Source: Triplophysa rosa (taxonomy: Eukaryota; Chordata; Actinopteri; Cypriniformes; Nemacheilidae). Taken from it: a stretch of 64,000 nucleotides of DNA. The translations under genes and the position numbers were made by a program. Under the pieces are notes generated by a model. That model was not told the origin of the DNA. It ran no database searches and saw only the letters and a list, made by a program, of their open reading frames with translations. The stretch lies in contig NC_079890.1 in NCBI RefSeq assembly GCF_024868665.1, forward strand, positions 37,496,504 through 37,560,503, given 5' to 3'. Below, one piece after another: positions 1-12,900 of the stretch; position 1 is the stretch's first letter, and each line of letters opens with the position of its first letter.

Positions 1-950
1 CACTTATGTCACGGCTGTATCTCCCAATATTTGCTTATAGGAGAAGTAAAAACCAAAAATGAGACGATTGATGAACCCATGAAGAGTATGGAGGTGTATA
101 ATGAATGTAGATTGTAGAGTAAATTTGATGAGAAATGCTTGAGTTCATATTGAGATCTTCAATACTATTATTATTATTTAGGGTTATTTAGGAGTCATTT
201 CTCGCCGAGGGTTTGAATCGTATACGTTTGTCTGATCACTTCTCAGACGAGAGAGAAATCAGAGACGTAGACCCCTGCTGATGGAGATCTGGCCCGGCAC
301 CACCGTGGCATGCAGCTGGTCTCCATCCACCTGCCAATAAACAGATATTTATACAAACATTTTTTCCATGCATGATTGCAAATGGGAAACACGTTGGTTT
401 TATTTAGCCTCAACGAATTTTCCTTTCCTCAGCTGCCCTCAATATAGACATACTAATACTGTCTAAGCTGTGGCATGTGAATCCGTCACATACTTTCTGG
501 GGTTCAAGTCAAAATCCTTCAAGTCCAAACAAGAAGTAAAAATCACATCCAAAAGAGTTTGCGATGTCTCTCGTTACAAGCAGATCCACAAGCCACAAGC
601 ACTACACTGCCAGAGGGATTCTGGGATTTTTTACATTTTTTTAGGATTGAGATTTTCCTTCACTCTTCAATCTCAACTTTGAAATCAAAACAAATTTGAG
701 ATAAATGTTTGACTTGTAATGTAGATGGTAATTTTAAACAATTTCACAATTTAACGTAATACCAAACAGGACAGACACAATATATTATTAAAAATATATA
801 TTTTATTGTTTGCGTTATCCATTACAAAATCTCAACATGAAAATCCATCACATCTATCATAAAACGGTTTCATTGAAAAATATTTAAGGTTGCATACAGC
901 ATATGATTTTTCAGTATATGTGGGTCTGTATATCAGATTATTTCGTTCTG
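1..950. other. 3' flank of the snail gene; no gene seen
   Basis: I see no coding region here. On the minus strand an AATAAA polyadenylation signal (TTTATT on plus, 802-807) lies about 145 bases past the snail stop codon and probably ends that transcript. The remainder is AT-rich and shows no recognisable repeat. Confidence 0.5.
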
Positions 951-3900
951 TCAGTCTTGACTTTGGCAGTATAAACTTCGGGACATCGGGCAGCAGCCTG
1001 CTTCCTCGTGTTTTGACAGGAGTGATATTCTGGAGAAGGTCTTTAAACAGCTTCGACACTGATATTTCTTGATCTCAGAGTGGGTTTGTAGATGCGCTCG
1101 AAGGTTTGACCGGTCAGCAAATGCGCGAGTGCAGTGCGGACAGGAGAACGGCTTTTCACCTGAAAAGAATACAAACAAATGCACATTAGGACTGTTTTGA
1201 TCATTTTCATTTTATGTACAGTGCATGTTACAATGCAAAGGTTCAGTTCAAATTATGTTGTAAGAACCAAAGCTATTATAGTTTTTTGTAGCTTTTTTTG
1301 TGGTTTTATGTTTTGTATTGTTTTTATTTAAATTTTAAGTTTACATTTTTAGTTTTCATGTTTATTTCAGATTTTTTTTAGCAATTTGTCACATGCTTTT
1401 GTCATTTGATTATTTTTGTTTACTTTATTTTATTTCTATTAAAGTTTTAGGTTAGTTTTATTTCCATTTCATCAATGTGAGTGCCTCAACTTAAACTTAT
1501 TTAACTTTATTGCTATGGCAACCAATCTTATTTCTTGTATAGTTTTACGTAAATACTATTTGATATCAATTTTTAAAACTGGTTGGCCCGGTTTCACAGA
1601 CTTAAAGTCCCTGTGATCCCTGTGAAAGTTGCGATCGTTTTTACTTCTGTATTTTGACGCATTTCCGAATGAAAGAGTGGGCGTGGCTTTCGTCTTTCTC
1701 TGCGAATTGATTGGATGTATAAAAACAGCCATTGCATTTTGAAATGGAACTGGCAGCAGACTGACAGCTGAAGGGGAGGAGTTAACGGATGCTCCGCCCA
1801 AGCCGCCTAACATACGTCATTTAATATGGATAGTCATTAGAGGACGGAAGTGCATTTTCAGATTTTAACTGAAGATTATGAGGGCACATGAATTTTAAAA
1901 AGAGAATAACCCACATTGATCAACTATTTACTATAAATGCTACAATATTTCATGAAAAAATAGGCACTGTCATTTTTAATTTCACTGGGAGTTTAAGCCA
2001 CGACTATGCCTTATTTAATTAAGATATTTGTGTCGCTTCTATAAAAATGCCTTAGAAGATACATTACTGGTGTCCATCTTGAAACAAAACAATGGCACTG
2101 ATATATTTTAAGATAATTCTAGGCAAGTTATAGTCAGTTACACATTAACGCTACTCTAGGACTAGCCTTAAACCTTGTCTGTGAAACCGGCCTGTAATTA
2201 CCCTAAAGACTCCCCTTGTAAGTCATATTAAATTGTGCTGTTGTTTTGATAAACGGTGAACTTTGGGCACGAAAGCACATTTAGGTATGATGTCCGAGCT
2301 GGCGCATCATCTCTGGCATGCCCTTACGAAAATGAACCTTGGCTTTACTACAAATAAAACCAAAACACAGATACTAGTTAAACCATGGTAACCACAAATT
2401 GACCCAGATTTTTCTACAGCAACCATTGTTTAACCGTGATATTTGTAGTCAAACTGTGGTCACAGTCCGCCCAAATAAACATGGTTGGTAAACGTTTACT
2501 GTAATAAAACCATGGGTAATTTTCTTAATAGTGTGACACAGTGAAGCAGAAGATTTTCAGTAAATTGCGTCCTCAAGTTTGGTTGGTCTGACTGGTGTGT
2601 TTGTAGCTTCTGGGTAATTAACCTTGTGTGAAAATGAGCCATTTATGCCAAACATCCCATTTTATGACATAAAAGCGAATGACAAAATATTTCACTTTAG
2701 GTTGAATTATTCCTTCCCATTTCAAAGCAGGAGATATAAAACCGACTACATTCTATATAAATCCCTGGGCATACCCGTGTGTGTGCGAATGTGTCCCTGA
2801 AGCAGCCATGGCCTGGAGAAGGCCTTTCCGCAGAGCTTACACACACAAGGCAGCGTGTGCGTTCGGATGTGCATCTTCAGCGCTCCGAGACTCACATACT
2901 CTTTATCGCAGTATTTACAGCTGAAGTACTTCTGGCACTGCCACTCACAGGGTAGATTCCTCTGCTTGCTCAGGCTAGAGAAGGTAAAGTAAGATTTCTG
3001 GCAGTCCAAACATCCGTCTCGGCGCTCCTGACCGCTGGTGCCCGGTTGTAATTGGGACACGGTGAGTTTTTCGTCTGGGTCACTGTGGGAATGCTGGAAG
3101 GGTTCTAGCGTTGAGAGCACAGGCTGCACGTCTCGCAGGGCGATGGGCGTCACGGGGTAAGTGAAAGCCAGAACCGGGCCGTCCATGGGCACACTCGGGT
3201 GCTGTGGAGGCAGGTACATCCCTGAATCGAGAGAGCCGATCGGTGCTGAGATCACATGATGTGGGGCGGGAAACACGGTTTGATGGGGATGCAGGGTTCG
3301 GAGTTTGGAGCTTGGAGATTCTGTCATCACCTCTGTGTGGAGACGTGTACGAAATATTATCAGTATAAACTGTGACATTCACTACATTAAAGGGTTTGCC
3401 GTTCAAATCTATCCTCTGATGAATTTATGCAACAATTCCCTAAGATTATTTCATACTGACACTTACGCATAATCCAATAATGCAATTTTGATCATTTATT
3501 CATGAAGTCTTACGTTGTTCCACAGCGCTTTTCAACACAAAAAGAGAAGTTTAGCAGAATCTTGTATGTTATCTGAGAAATTGAAATATAGTGCATGAGT
3601 CATCTTGGACGATCAAGATATAAAGCTTTTCGGCATTTGAAGCTTTGAAGCATTTGTCTTATCAAATTTGTCTTATTATTATTATTATTACTTTAAACAC
3701 ATTTATCTATTTAATATTTAAATCGTTTCAATAATTTTAATAAAGCAATTAAAAGAATAATCTGAAACCCTTGAAAAAGGCCATCAGGAAAGGCCACATG
3801 AGGACTGATAAAAAGAGCATGAGATTAAACGGATTATATTATGTCATACTATGTATGAAATAGTGGTGAACAAACTTGTAGATTTCAGGGCACTGCAGGA

Positions 3901-5009
3901 TAAAAAGATCTCATGTCTTCATCTCTTCTAATAGGACTCTTCACATCCCAAAGCACAGGGCAACAATGAGCCCCTCTTTTGTGACAGATTTTGCACCTGT
4001 TACGTTTAGAGGATCTATTCTCGTTTTTCAAACTTTCCTCATTATGTAGTATGTGTATTAAACATCTGTGAGTAGTCATAAAAAGTTTAACACACGATCA
4101 CAAGATATTAAGTGCTCAGTTGTGGCACCTACACTGTATATACATTTTCCCTTATAAATATACAGCGCTTGAAATAAGTTTATAACTGTAATAAAGTTGA
4201 ACTAATGTTAGTATTATTTTTATACACTCCTAGTCAAAGCTTGGGACACTAACACGTACATATTTCACATATAATTGTTTATATATAATATACCTATATA
4301 ATTATACGATATATTGTTGTTTATATATAATTTACATATTTTTACAAAGATAGGTATCACATATAATTATTATATAGTTTAGTTAATATCACTAATAAGT
4401 ACTATTAATACTAATAGTCTAATACTAGTCAAATCAATGGACACCTGACTAAATGTGTTTTTCACATACAGATTTAACATCTAACTTATATATACCAAAT
4501 TATATTATTTATTTATATTTTGTTATAATAATATTTATTTATATTGATCTCATATTTATTTACATTTCATATCTTTATCATTTATATATGTTTTACAAAT
4601 ATTTTATATGTACTTACGTATAATTGTTATATACTTATATATGATACATAATTTAAATCATATTTTATTTGTTTAACATTCCAATATTTGATATTTTAAT
4701 TTTGATGACTAAGTAGTAAGATAGTAATCTGGAAAACATTTATATATTTAACATAGCCAGGCCTATTTAATAAAAAACAATGCAAACAAAGAAAAAGGTT
4801 TTCATAGAAGACATAACGAAGTATATTTTAAACAGAACAAACAGTTTAGCCAACTTGACTAACTACTAACTTCTACTAACTTCTGAATTAATGTTTAATT
4901 CAGAATTAAGTCTGAAAAATAACTTACCGTATTTTTTTGAGTCCTGCAGCACAGCATAGTCAGGCTTCTTGTTGCTAAGGTGCTTTTTCACCAGGAAAGA
5001 TCTTGGCAT
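951..5009 (-). CDS. snai3: Snail-family zinc-finger transcriptional repressor, SNAI3-like
   Basis: Coding exons are 5009-4928, 3332-2775 and 1159-951. All junctions are GT-AG with matching phases and give 282 aa. The start is set by the SNAG repressor motif MPRSFLVKK at residues 1-9, which in this family recruits co-repressors. A Pro/Ser-rich middle follows, then five zinc-finger positions: ZF1 at about 135-156, ZF2 at 166-186, ZF3 at 192-212, ZF4 at 220-240 and ZF5 (C2HC) at 248-269. ZF2 to ZF5 match Snail DNA-binding fingers closely ([38 protein letters not shown]). ZF1 keeps Cys135 and Cys138, but its two His positions are Gln151 and Pro155, so it probably cannot hold zinc. The C-terminal GCCP resembles SNAI3 rather than SNAI1 or SNAI2, but runs on for 11 residues. 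Snail proteins bind CAGGTG E-boxes and repress E-cadherin; here the gene lies just downstream of cdh1 on the same strand. Membership of the family is certain; the SNAI3 assignment is likely. Confidence 0.88.
1585..2192. repeat. MITE-like repeat in snail intron 2 (GGCCCGGTTTCACAGAC family)
   Basis: The element starts GGCCCGGTTTCACAGAC and ends with the imperfect inverse GTCTGTGAAACCGGCC. The subterminal bases (CTTAAA against TTTAAGG) are also inverted. The same termini occur at 61891-62114 and 63705-63948, so this is a dispersed non-autonomous family. It lies in the intron between snail coding exons 2 and 3. Confidence 0.7.
4256..4690. repeat. AT-rich low-complexity tract in snail intron 1
   Basis: This stretch is dominated by TATATAATT-type words and carries no open frame. 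It fills much of the first snail intron. Confidence 0.6.
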
Positions 5010-5109
5010 CGTCAGTGGTTTTCTCTTCTTCTGAGCAGTCCTGCTATCTTTTAACACAGAGATTGGAAGTTGAATAAATAGCTGATGCTTGGAGGTCGTC
5101 TTTGAGTGA

Positions 5110-5210
5110 AGAAAGAGTCAGGTGCAAGGCTAGACGGAAATTACCATAGAGATCCCGCTGAGCCAATCAGAAGTGAGGGACAAGTGCAAGGGGCGGAGCC
5201 ACGTGTGTCC
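5110..5210 (-). promoter_or_regulatory. Probable proximal promoter of the snail gene
   Basis: Within 200 bases upstream of the snail start there is a CCAAT box (5163-5167), a GC box GGGCGG (5191-5196) and a CACGTG E-box (5200-5205). No clear TATA box is seen. The assignment rests on motif clustering and position only. Confidence 0.4.
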
Positions 5211-6379
5211 CGACATACCGCAGCATAACAGGTGCATGCGCGAGATGAAAATAGAATAACTTTGTTTTTATAAACATGTGGCATGTCTTCAAGTCGCCAA
5301 TAAGTAGCCTATGTTGCTAGAAACTATCAATCTCACGTGTTGGTTTAAGAATAAAAATAGCCACACAAGTTTATAAACGCAAGTAATGATAAAAAAATGC
5401 GGAGAATGATTAACAATAATAAAACAAATTTATTAAATAAATAAGTGAAGAGTTCATTTCCAAAAACAGATTTTCAAAAAGTACGTTTTATTGAGCTGTT
5501 ACTTCTTAAAACAACCCAACTGTAGTTTGATTTATATTACTTGGAATGCACAATAAAAACCATGATTTTTGCTAATTAACTCTTCAAGTAGACATAAGTG
5601 ATCTGCGTTTTAAAGATACATTTCAAAAAGGCTGAAAATATTTTGTAATGGTTTGTTGTTCATTTTAATAAGCTACTTTTATTAAAATGCTTACAAACCT
5701 GCTCCTGTATACTCGAAACAAAGATAGATTAAACTAACAGATTTAAAGTAAGAACCTATGTTTAAGTCATACTGCATAAGTCTTTGTTTTTGATACATTT
5801 TTGTCAAGATTCACGAATAAACTTGCTTTACTTGGCTGCACATGCAGTCAGATAAGGCAGGTAAAGGTTTAGATCTGGGAAGGTAAAGCACTTTGTTACA
5901 GATTATGGTTAGATTTAGTCGATATAGCAATTCATGTCGAAAAGGAAAAATAGTGTTTCAATTCTGTTACATACACGTATTCCACATATTAAGTATTTAG
6001 CATTAAATGAGTTTGTGTGCGCTAACTAACTGAATATCAATCCTAACGGTATTGGGCTTAAAAATTGTCCTTTCAACTGTTTACTGTTCCACATTTCTAG
6101 TTAAGTACATTTTTTATTATTAAAATACAGCCAGCAAGCCAAACCAAGTAACACAAATGTGGGGACAGTGCTTTTTTAGAAACTTTTATCAGCCGATATC
6201 AAAGAAATGCCAAGTTAGAGGATGAATGTCGCCACCTAGCGTCTCTTTAATGCGTTTACATATTCTGCGTACATCTTGTTTATAGCATAAGGCATTTTAA
6301 ATGCACACTTTAAATTGAATTAATAAAAAATGAACACAGTATACGTATAATTGTTTCAAAATGATGCTCATTTGCATAT
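5211..6379. other. Intergenic DNA between the snail 5' end and the cdh1 3' UTR
   Basis: No gene or recognised repeat is visible. The snail start and the cdh1 stop are only about 2.0 kb apart, so this tract holds the snail upstream region and the end of the cdh1 transcript. Confidence 0.5.
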
Positions 6380-6385
6380 TTTATT
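6380..6385 (-). other. Candidate cdh1 polyadenylation signal
   Basis: AATAAA on the minus strand lies about 600 bases past the cdh1 stop codon. This would give a short but plausible 3' UTR. Other weak signals exist nearby, so the exact site is uncertain. Confidence 0.35.
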
Positions 6386-6989
6386 AAACATTACCAAAAT
6401 AAAACTGTATAAAGAAAAACAGCTGATTAACATCCTCGGTTTAGGAAAATAGGACAGAAGTGGATGCCAGTTTTAAAAAAACCTTGCAAAACAATCACAT
6501 CAGTGTTCTTAAAAAACAGAAAATGTACAGTACAGTTCATGCTTTGGATTAGCCTTTAATGCCAAAGAAATGGTAAAAAGATAAATTCATTTAGCAAACT
6601 TTAAATCCATAACAAAATATACAAGGCATCGACAGCTTAAAATGTAGGACCAACATCCTGCGCTGTACTCTCAGTTCATTATCCATAGATCAAATATCTG
6701 CAAGCAAATATAGAATATATCTTTAAGTTGGAGCTTTGTTTTAAAAAAAATTCAGCCATGTTCCTGCCCAGACTACGGAGGACAAGTAAACACTTGTGAA
6801 AGTCAATAAATCTTTCTTAAAGTTGGCGACGCATCAGCAGTGCTATTACCTTCGAGCAAAACATACAATCACCAGACAAAGTGAAAACCGTATAAAAATT
6901 GTCCCTTATTTCACACCTTTTAAACATCCACGTGCCTCTCTCGCTTGAAGAAAACAAGCAGAGCAAAAACAGCTCTCAAAGATGTTGTT

Positions 6990-9900
6990 TTAATCCTCTC
7001 CACCTCCATACATGTCCGCCAGCTTCTTGAAGCGCGGGCCCCACTCATTGAGGAAATCATAGTCCTGGTCGTTCCCTGAGCTGGACGAGTGGAGAGAGCT
7101 AAGTGAACCGGCATCGGAGCCTCCACCTTCATAGTCAAACACCAGCAGGGAGTCGTAGGGAGGTGCGGTGGGGTCATTATCTGCGGCCTTCAGATTCTAC
7201 GGTGCAAAAAAGAATTGTATTTTAACTCTTCAGAACAAGACCTTTGAACTAAACCTGCATACACCTAACAATCACTTACGTCATCGATGAATGTGCCGAT
7301 CTCATCGGGGTTAGCAGGTCGAGGTCTGTACTGAGGTGCAGGCATAAAAGTTGGCATCTCATCATTTCTCATGATTCCTGGTCTGTTGTCCAGGCCTCTG
7401 TGCAGCACGCCTAAATCATAATCCTGTGAAAAATGAGTCATTTGATATGAATAAGGAACGACACCAGGAAAAAACACTACACAGTATAAACTGTTGTTCT
7501 AATACACCAATTTGTATAAACATTAAAAAAAGCACTTTGCAAAATACTCGCTCCTCAAGTGTCGTCACAAATTGAATCTCCATTTGACCGAGAACCACAA
7601 CCCTACAAAAATTAAACCAACCTGATCATCTTCCCCACCACCTTCCTCATCATAATAATAGATGTTGTCCCTGATGTCATCTTCAGGAAGAAGAGGCTCT
7701 TTTTTAACTCCACTCTTCCTCCGCAGGAACAAGAGGAGCAGAAGGAGCAGCACTGCAAAAGGAACAGTAATCACTTGAGATTCAGAAGCGTTACGCGAGC
7801 GCTGCATAACCTTTCCAACATTAGATGACACATGCTTTGCCCTTACAACCCCGAATTGGTTTTAACACAAGTTTGTGTACAGGTCAATGTAGGTCCCGAG
7901 ACAATCACTAAAATGGACTTAGGCATGTGCCGGTGTTCGGTAATACGGTACACCACGGTAGTGAAAATGCACAGTAGTGTTATTAATCATCACCATTACA
8001 TGGGTTCACTTACTAAAATCTAATATGGAGTAAAATATGTTTGTTTTATCATATTTAATTAAACGCCTGACAAATTATCAATAAGCTGTACTTTCTATTT
8101 ATTTCTTATTACTGGTTGATATTAGAAAAGGTTATTAAACTTTTTTTGATACCATTAAGGTCTTTGCACATACAGTCGGAAATTTTCGTATGCGTTTTTT
8201 CCCCCCATTTTTGGCGCTCGTTTGTACGGTGTCTTTGAATTGTCAAAACGCCTCGCAAAATGCTTGCTACGGATGCGAAAGATGCAGAAAATTGAACCGT
8301 CAGAATTTTATGACAAACGAAAATATCGGAGGCAGTGTGTACATGTGAGTCACACAACATGAGGTCGTATTTATTTTTTAATGTGCAGAAATTTCGGACG
8401 CAAATTTCAGACTCGATGTGCAATGGCCTTAACATTGATATTGGCTTATGTTTTTGTAATGCATTTCATCACCGTGATACTACCGTCTACCATAATAAAA
8501 GCTTCATCAATTACCAGAACTTAAAAATGCACTACCGGCACAAAGCCTGTTAGGAGTGGGAATCTTTTGATCCTCACAATTCGATTCGAACGTTTTAAAA
8601 ATAGATTTTTTAACATTTGTGAATAGATTCAGATACGCCCACATTGCATCCAAGAATGCATCCCTTGCTGCTGTTACTCATTTCTCATGCACGCTATGAT
8701 CCCTTCATATCAGTGGTGAACGGAAATACATACACAGCAGAGCCAAGATTGCACCGAGGATTCCGAGAACTCCAGACAGCGGTAACCCTGCTGCCAGCCT
8801 CTCAGTGCATCGAAAATCTTCTCCCTTGCAGTCACACACTGTGGCCTTAATCGTGTTGTCCTGATACAGGTCGCCCTGATCGAAAACTCTCAGGATGACA
8901 TTGTAGATGCCGGGCTCCAGTGTAGTCCTGAGCATCAGCTCTATTTTGGTTGCTGAAACAAGCAGATTGAAACCGTCAGGTCAGACACACCAGTTAAAGC
9001 AGCATGACTTTCCAGCTCATTTCTCTAGACATGTTAGTCAACTCTTACATTCTTCATTCATCCTGGCAGTCCAGTTTTTCTGGGTTTCTCCATGAGTGTC
9101 GACACGAAATGGACCGGCATGAGGCGGTCCGTCTTTATCCGTGATGGAGAGGATAGCAGGAAGCGCTTCACTATTACACATCTTTATTTCTCTTTCAGTA
9201 ATCGAGGGAGGGTTGTCATTCACATCCTCCAGATGGATGATCAGAGTTCCTGTGCCAGTCGCTGGTGCTTTTTCTGCACACAAGTACAAACTTATTAGAA
9301 AAGAAACAATAGTGTCCATATCAAGCCCCCAAACCAAAGAAACCCAACTTACCATCATCATCAACAGCCAGAAAGAGAGCTTTGTATTTGCCATCTATGA
9401 CCATGCCGGATTCTCTGTCCATTTGCTTCTTGACTTTGATCACTCCGGTTTCTTTGACAATATTAAACCAGCCGGCGGGATCATAGCCGATTCTATACCT
9501 GGAGGGTGGCGAAAGAAGCAGATTAAGACCAGCAAAGGAAATGAGTCATAACAAACGTTCAATGTCCGCTGTACAAGACTACAAATAAAAATGAAACCGA
9601 CTTCTTACGTTAACTTCTGTGATCTGGCAGTGTCTGGATCGACGGCTGTATAAGTAATCAATTCAGAATCAACAGCCAGATCTTCAGGTTTGTAAATGAC
9701 GTTCTCTTTTGGTTTGAATTCTGGAGGTTCATTCACATCCTCCACATTGACGGTGACTGTGGCAGTGGATGTGGGCAAAGAGCCGACAAACGGATCCTCG
9801 TTCTCAACAATCACAGACAGAATGTACTGCTTGGTCTTTTCATAATCCAGTGGCTGTACGGACAAGAACAGACAGCAAGTTACGGCATGTCACCACAAAC

Positions 9901-12900
9901 GATTCTATCCTCAACATTATGATCATTCTGTACCTTCACAGTGGTGATGATTCCCTCGAGCTGACTGGGTCCAGTACTGACATTGAAAAATCCTCCTTTA
10001 TCACCATTTATAATCTTATATTTTGTTGACCAGGCGGGTGATCCGGGTTCATCTCCATCAGTAACTGTGAGCTTGGCCACTACGGCACCAATTTGATTCT
10101 CTGGGACAGATGCTTCGTGCTGAAAACATAAAAGACTTATTGTAGAGGCATAGAATTATTCCTAGCTTTCTCTATGAAAGGTATACTAGTAGGGGTGGGG
10201 GTAAAATTTTATTCTGAGATGCATCGCAATTCTGAATCGATTCACAAATGTTAAAAAATATATTTTTAAATTGTTAATGTAATAAATGTGATGTTATCGG
10301 AACAAAAAAGCCAGGCCAAAGTCATTAGTAGAGTTTAGAGAGCACACATAGCTACAGCGGAGCATACACAAACAGTAGAGAAAGAAAAAACATCCAACAA
10401 AATAGACAAGAGACAGAGAAAGACCATCCAAAATCTGTGGAGTGAACAGCAGGGAGAAGCAGCGCATTTAATTCACTGTACCACAGCTGACCTCTCAATA
10501 AATTAGTGCAAATAGAGTTTCCTAAAACCTGTCACTGACTGTTTAGACACGCACGCACGCCATCACAAATAAGCTAATTACGTCAAGCATTGATTCTGAA
10601 TCGAATCATGACCCTTAGAATAGATTCTGAATCGAGTCGTGAGGGACTAAAGTATGGCTGGGCAAAAAAAAGATTTTTCAATTAATAGTTTTTTTTAAAT
10701 GCGGTCGATTCAATATTGATTCTCAAAAGCCATGAAGCGATTTTTTTTCATATTTCCGCAAACAATGAACACACTGCAAGAGATCATTACCGTGAATCTT
10801 ACTGCTACTACTTGTCTTCTCCACTAGATGTCACAACAGGGAGCCTATCCTTCATGCATTATAATCACCCAATTCTAAATGGCAATTTTGGAAATATCAG
10901 TTCAAATGTTCATTAAACAGCACCTATTTATATAAATATTGTTTAGGTGACTTTGTACAAATATATTATGCTAATATGAAATATAATGGAATTAACAAAT
11001 GGCACCCCTTGAGTAGTTTATATTAGGCCTACATTTAATTTTACTGTAATCAGCAATAATTCATTAATTATTCAACAATAATTGAACAAAAAGTAAAGAA
11101 TCCGTGGCCTCAAGAGACTTCCATACACAGCCACTAGATAGCGCATCCACATCATTCATCCAGCATTTGTACGCATTAATCCACATGTAATAAAGGTATT
11201 TGCAAACACTGCATGTTGCGGTTTTAGTTCATTTAAATGTATGCATTCAGTATTCGTATAGTTTCAAGCCATTAAATCGCAGAATGGCCTATTTTAGTCT
11301 CTGTATATAGATAATGTTAAGCATATCATACAGACGTCTCAACTTCCAGACTCAGGATTTTCTATGTACCTTACAAAACGCTGTTCAGTTCCCCACTTAA
11401 TTAAAAATGGGTACCAAAACAGCTGTGTTTGGCGTTTATTTTCACAGACTCTCTGAATACATAAAGAGAACTCGCAAAATTATGTTCTGAATGAAGCAGT
11501 CGCCCTACATTTATAAAAAGCATGTGCATGACGTAGAGAGCGTAGAAAGGATCCTGTTGGCCGGCTGTATGATGACTACGTGCACAAGCCCAATCCCCAC
11601 CTCCCAATCCAGTCACTTGCTAAAACTCTTGAACGTGTGGTATGTAACCAGCTCTCATCCTTTCTCACCCAGAACAACCTCCTGGACAGCAACCAGTCTG
11701 GTTTCAAGAGCGGTCATTCCACTCCGTCACTGAAGCCCTGAGACTGGCATGAGCCGCCTTTAACTCATCTGTACTTATCCTACTGGATCTGTCTGCCGCC
11801 TTTGACACCGTTAACCACCACATCCTCCTGTCGACCCTCAAGGCTGTGGGTGTCTCTGGAGTGGTGCTACAATGGTTCAGGTCTTACCTCACAGGTAGGT
11901 CATTTAGAGTATCCTGGAGAGTGTATTGAACCGTTCGGTACGACCTCCACGGTTCAATACACGCAAGTGAATTGCGGTTGTCCCGTTTTGCGTTTAAATT
12001 ATTTTTGTGCGCTTAATTACTTTCTGAACTGGTTCCGTCCGTGTTTGACTGCATGTCTGTGCACTAAGATAGATAAACTCATCCCCACGAGTAAATATCT
12101 AATGGCGAGTGGTGGTCGGGGGGTGAAGCGAGGCTGCCTGCAACACGAGAAGCAGCGTGCTGTTGAGTATAATGCTGACTAACAGATGCAGGCTGGCCAT
12201 CAGAAGCACCAGAACCTAGCGGCTTTATTGTATGCCCGTTGTACCAAAGTGATAATGTCCGAATTTGGCACATCAAGAATGTATTTCATCATGTGTTCCA
12301 CACTGCATACAAAAGCATCACGTTTGCGTTACTCCCAGCACACACACTCCCAGCACACGCAGAGAGGGCGTCTACAGCACCATGCCAAAGTCCGTTTAAC
12401 GAAAGTCATGCCACTCAGAGGCCTTTTGGACAGCTGTTAACGTCATAGCAAGAGCGCCTCCGGGCAGCTATTTAGCGTTGCATTTCTTCCAATTTATTGT
12501 AATGGCAGTGGCGCTCCTTGTTAATATATATTATCTTCGTCCTTTCCCATTGAGCGCTAATGTTTGCAGTGTAAAACGCATCGCATGTTTGTCTGTTTAC
12601 TTCCATTAAAATAACGTAATGCAAACTTGCGATTGCTGTAAATACTCTGATGCGCAAAATCTCCTCCAGAAGCTTATTTTATTGGCATGTTGATGAACAG
12701 TAAACTAAGTACTGCTGTGAGCTGCCAGTGTAAATCTGTACAATTATTTGATTTTTGCTTAAAGATAAGTAAAAGAAAGAGAATTGCAATAAAATAGTTT
12801 TTTTCTTAACTTCATACTGTTCCTGTCACACATGCATAAAATAATGAAAAACACTTTAATGTGCCAAGCCATCAGAACCAAACCGAAAACCGTGGGTAAA

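Noticed and set aside
9141..9551. A 136-residue plus-strand open frame, repeated in copy B at 28877-29287
   Set aside because: It runs antisense to cadherin exons 11 and 12, and its repetition in copy B only reflects the duplication. It shows no family motif.
11802..12182. A 126-residue frame inside the hAT-like element, as a gene
   Set aside because: It reads the LINE reverse transcriptase region in the wrong frame ([12 protein letters not shown] lies over [10 protein letters not shown]).
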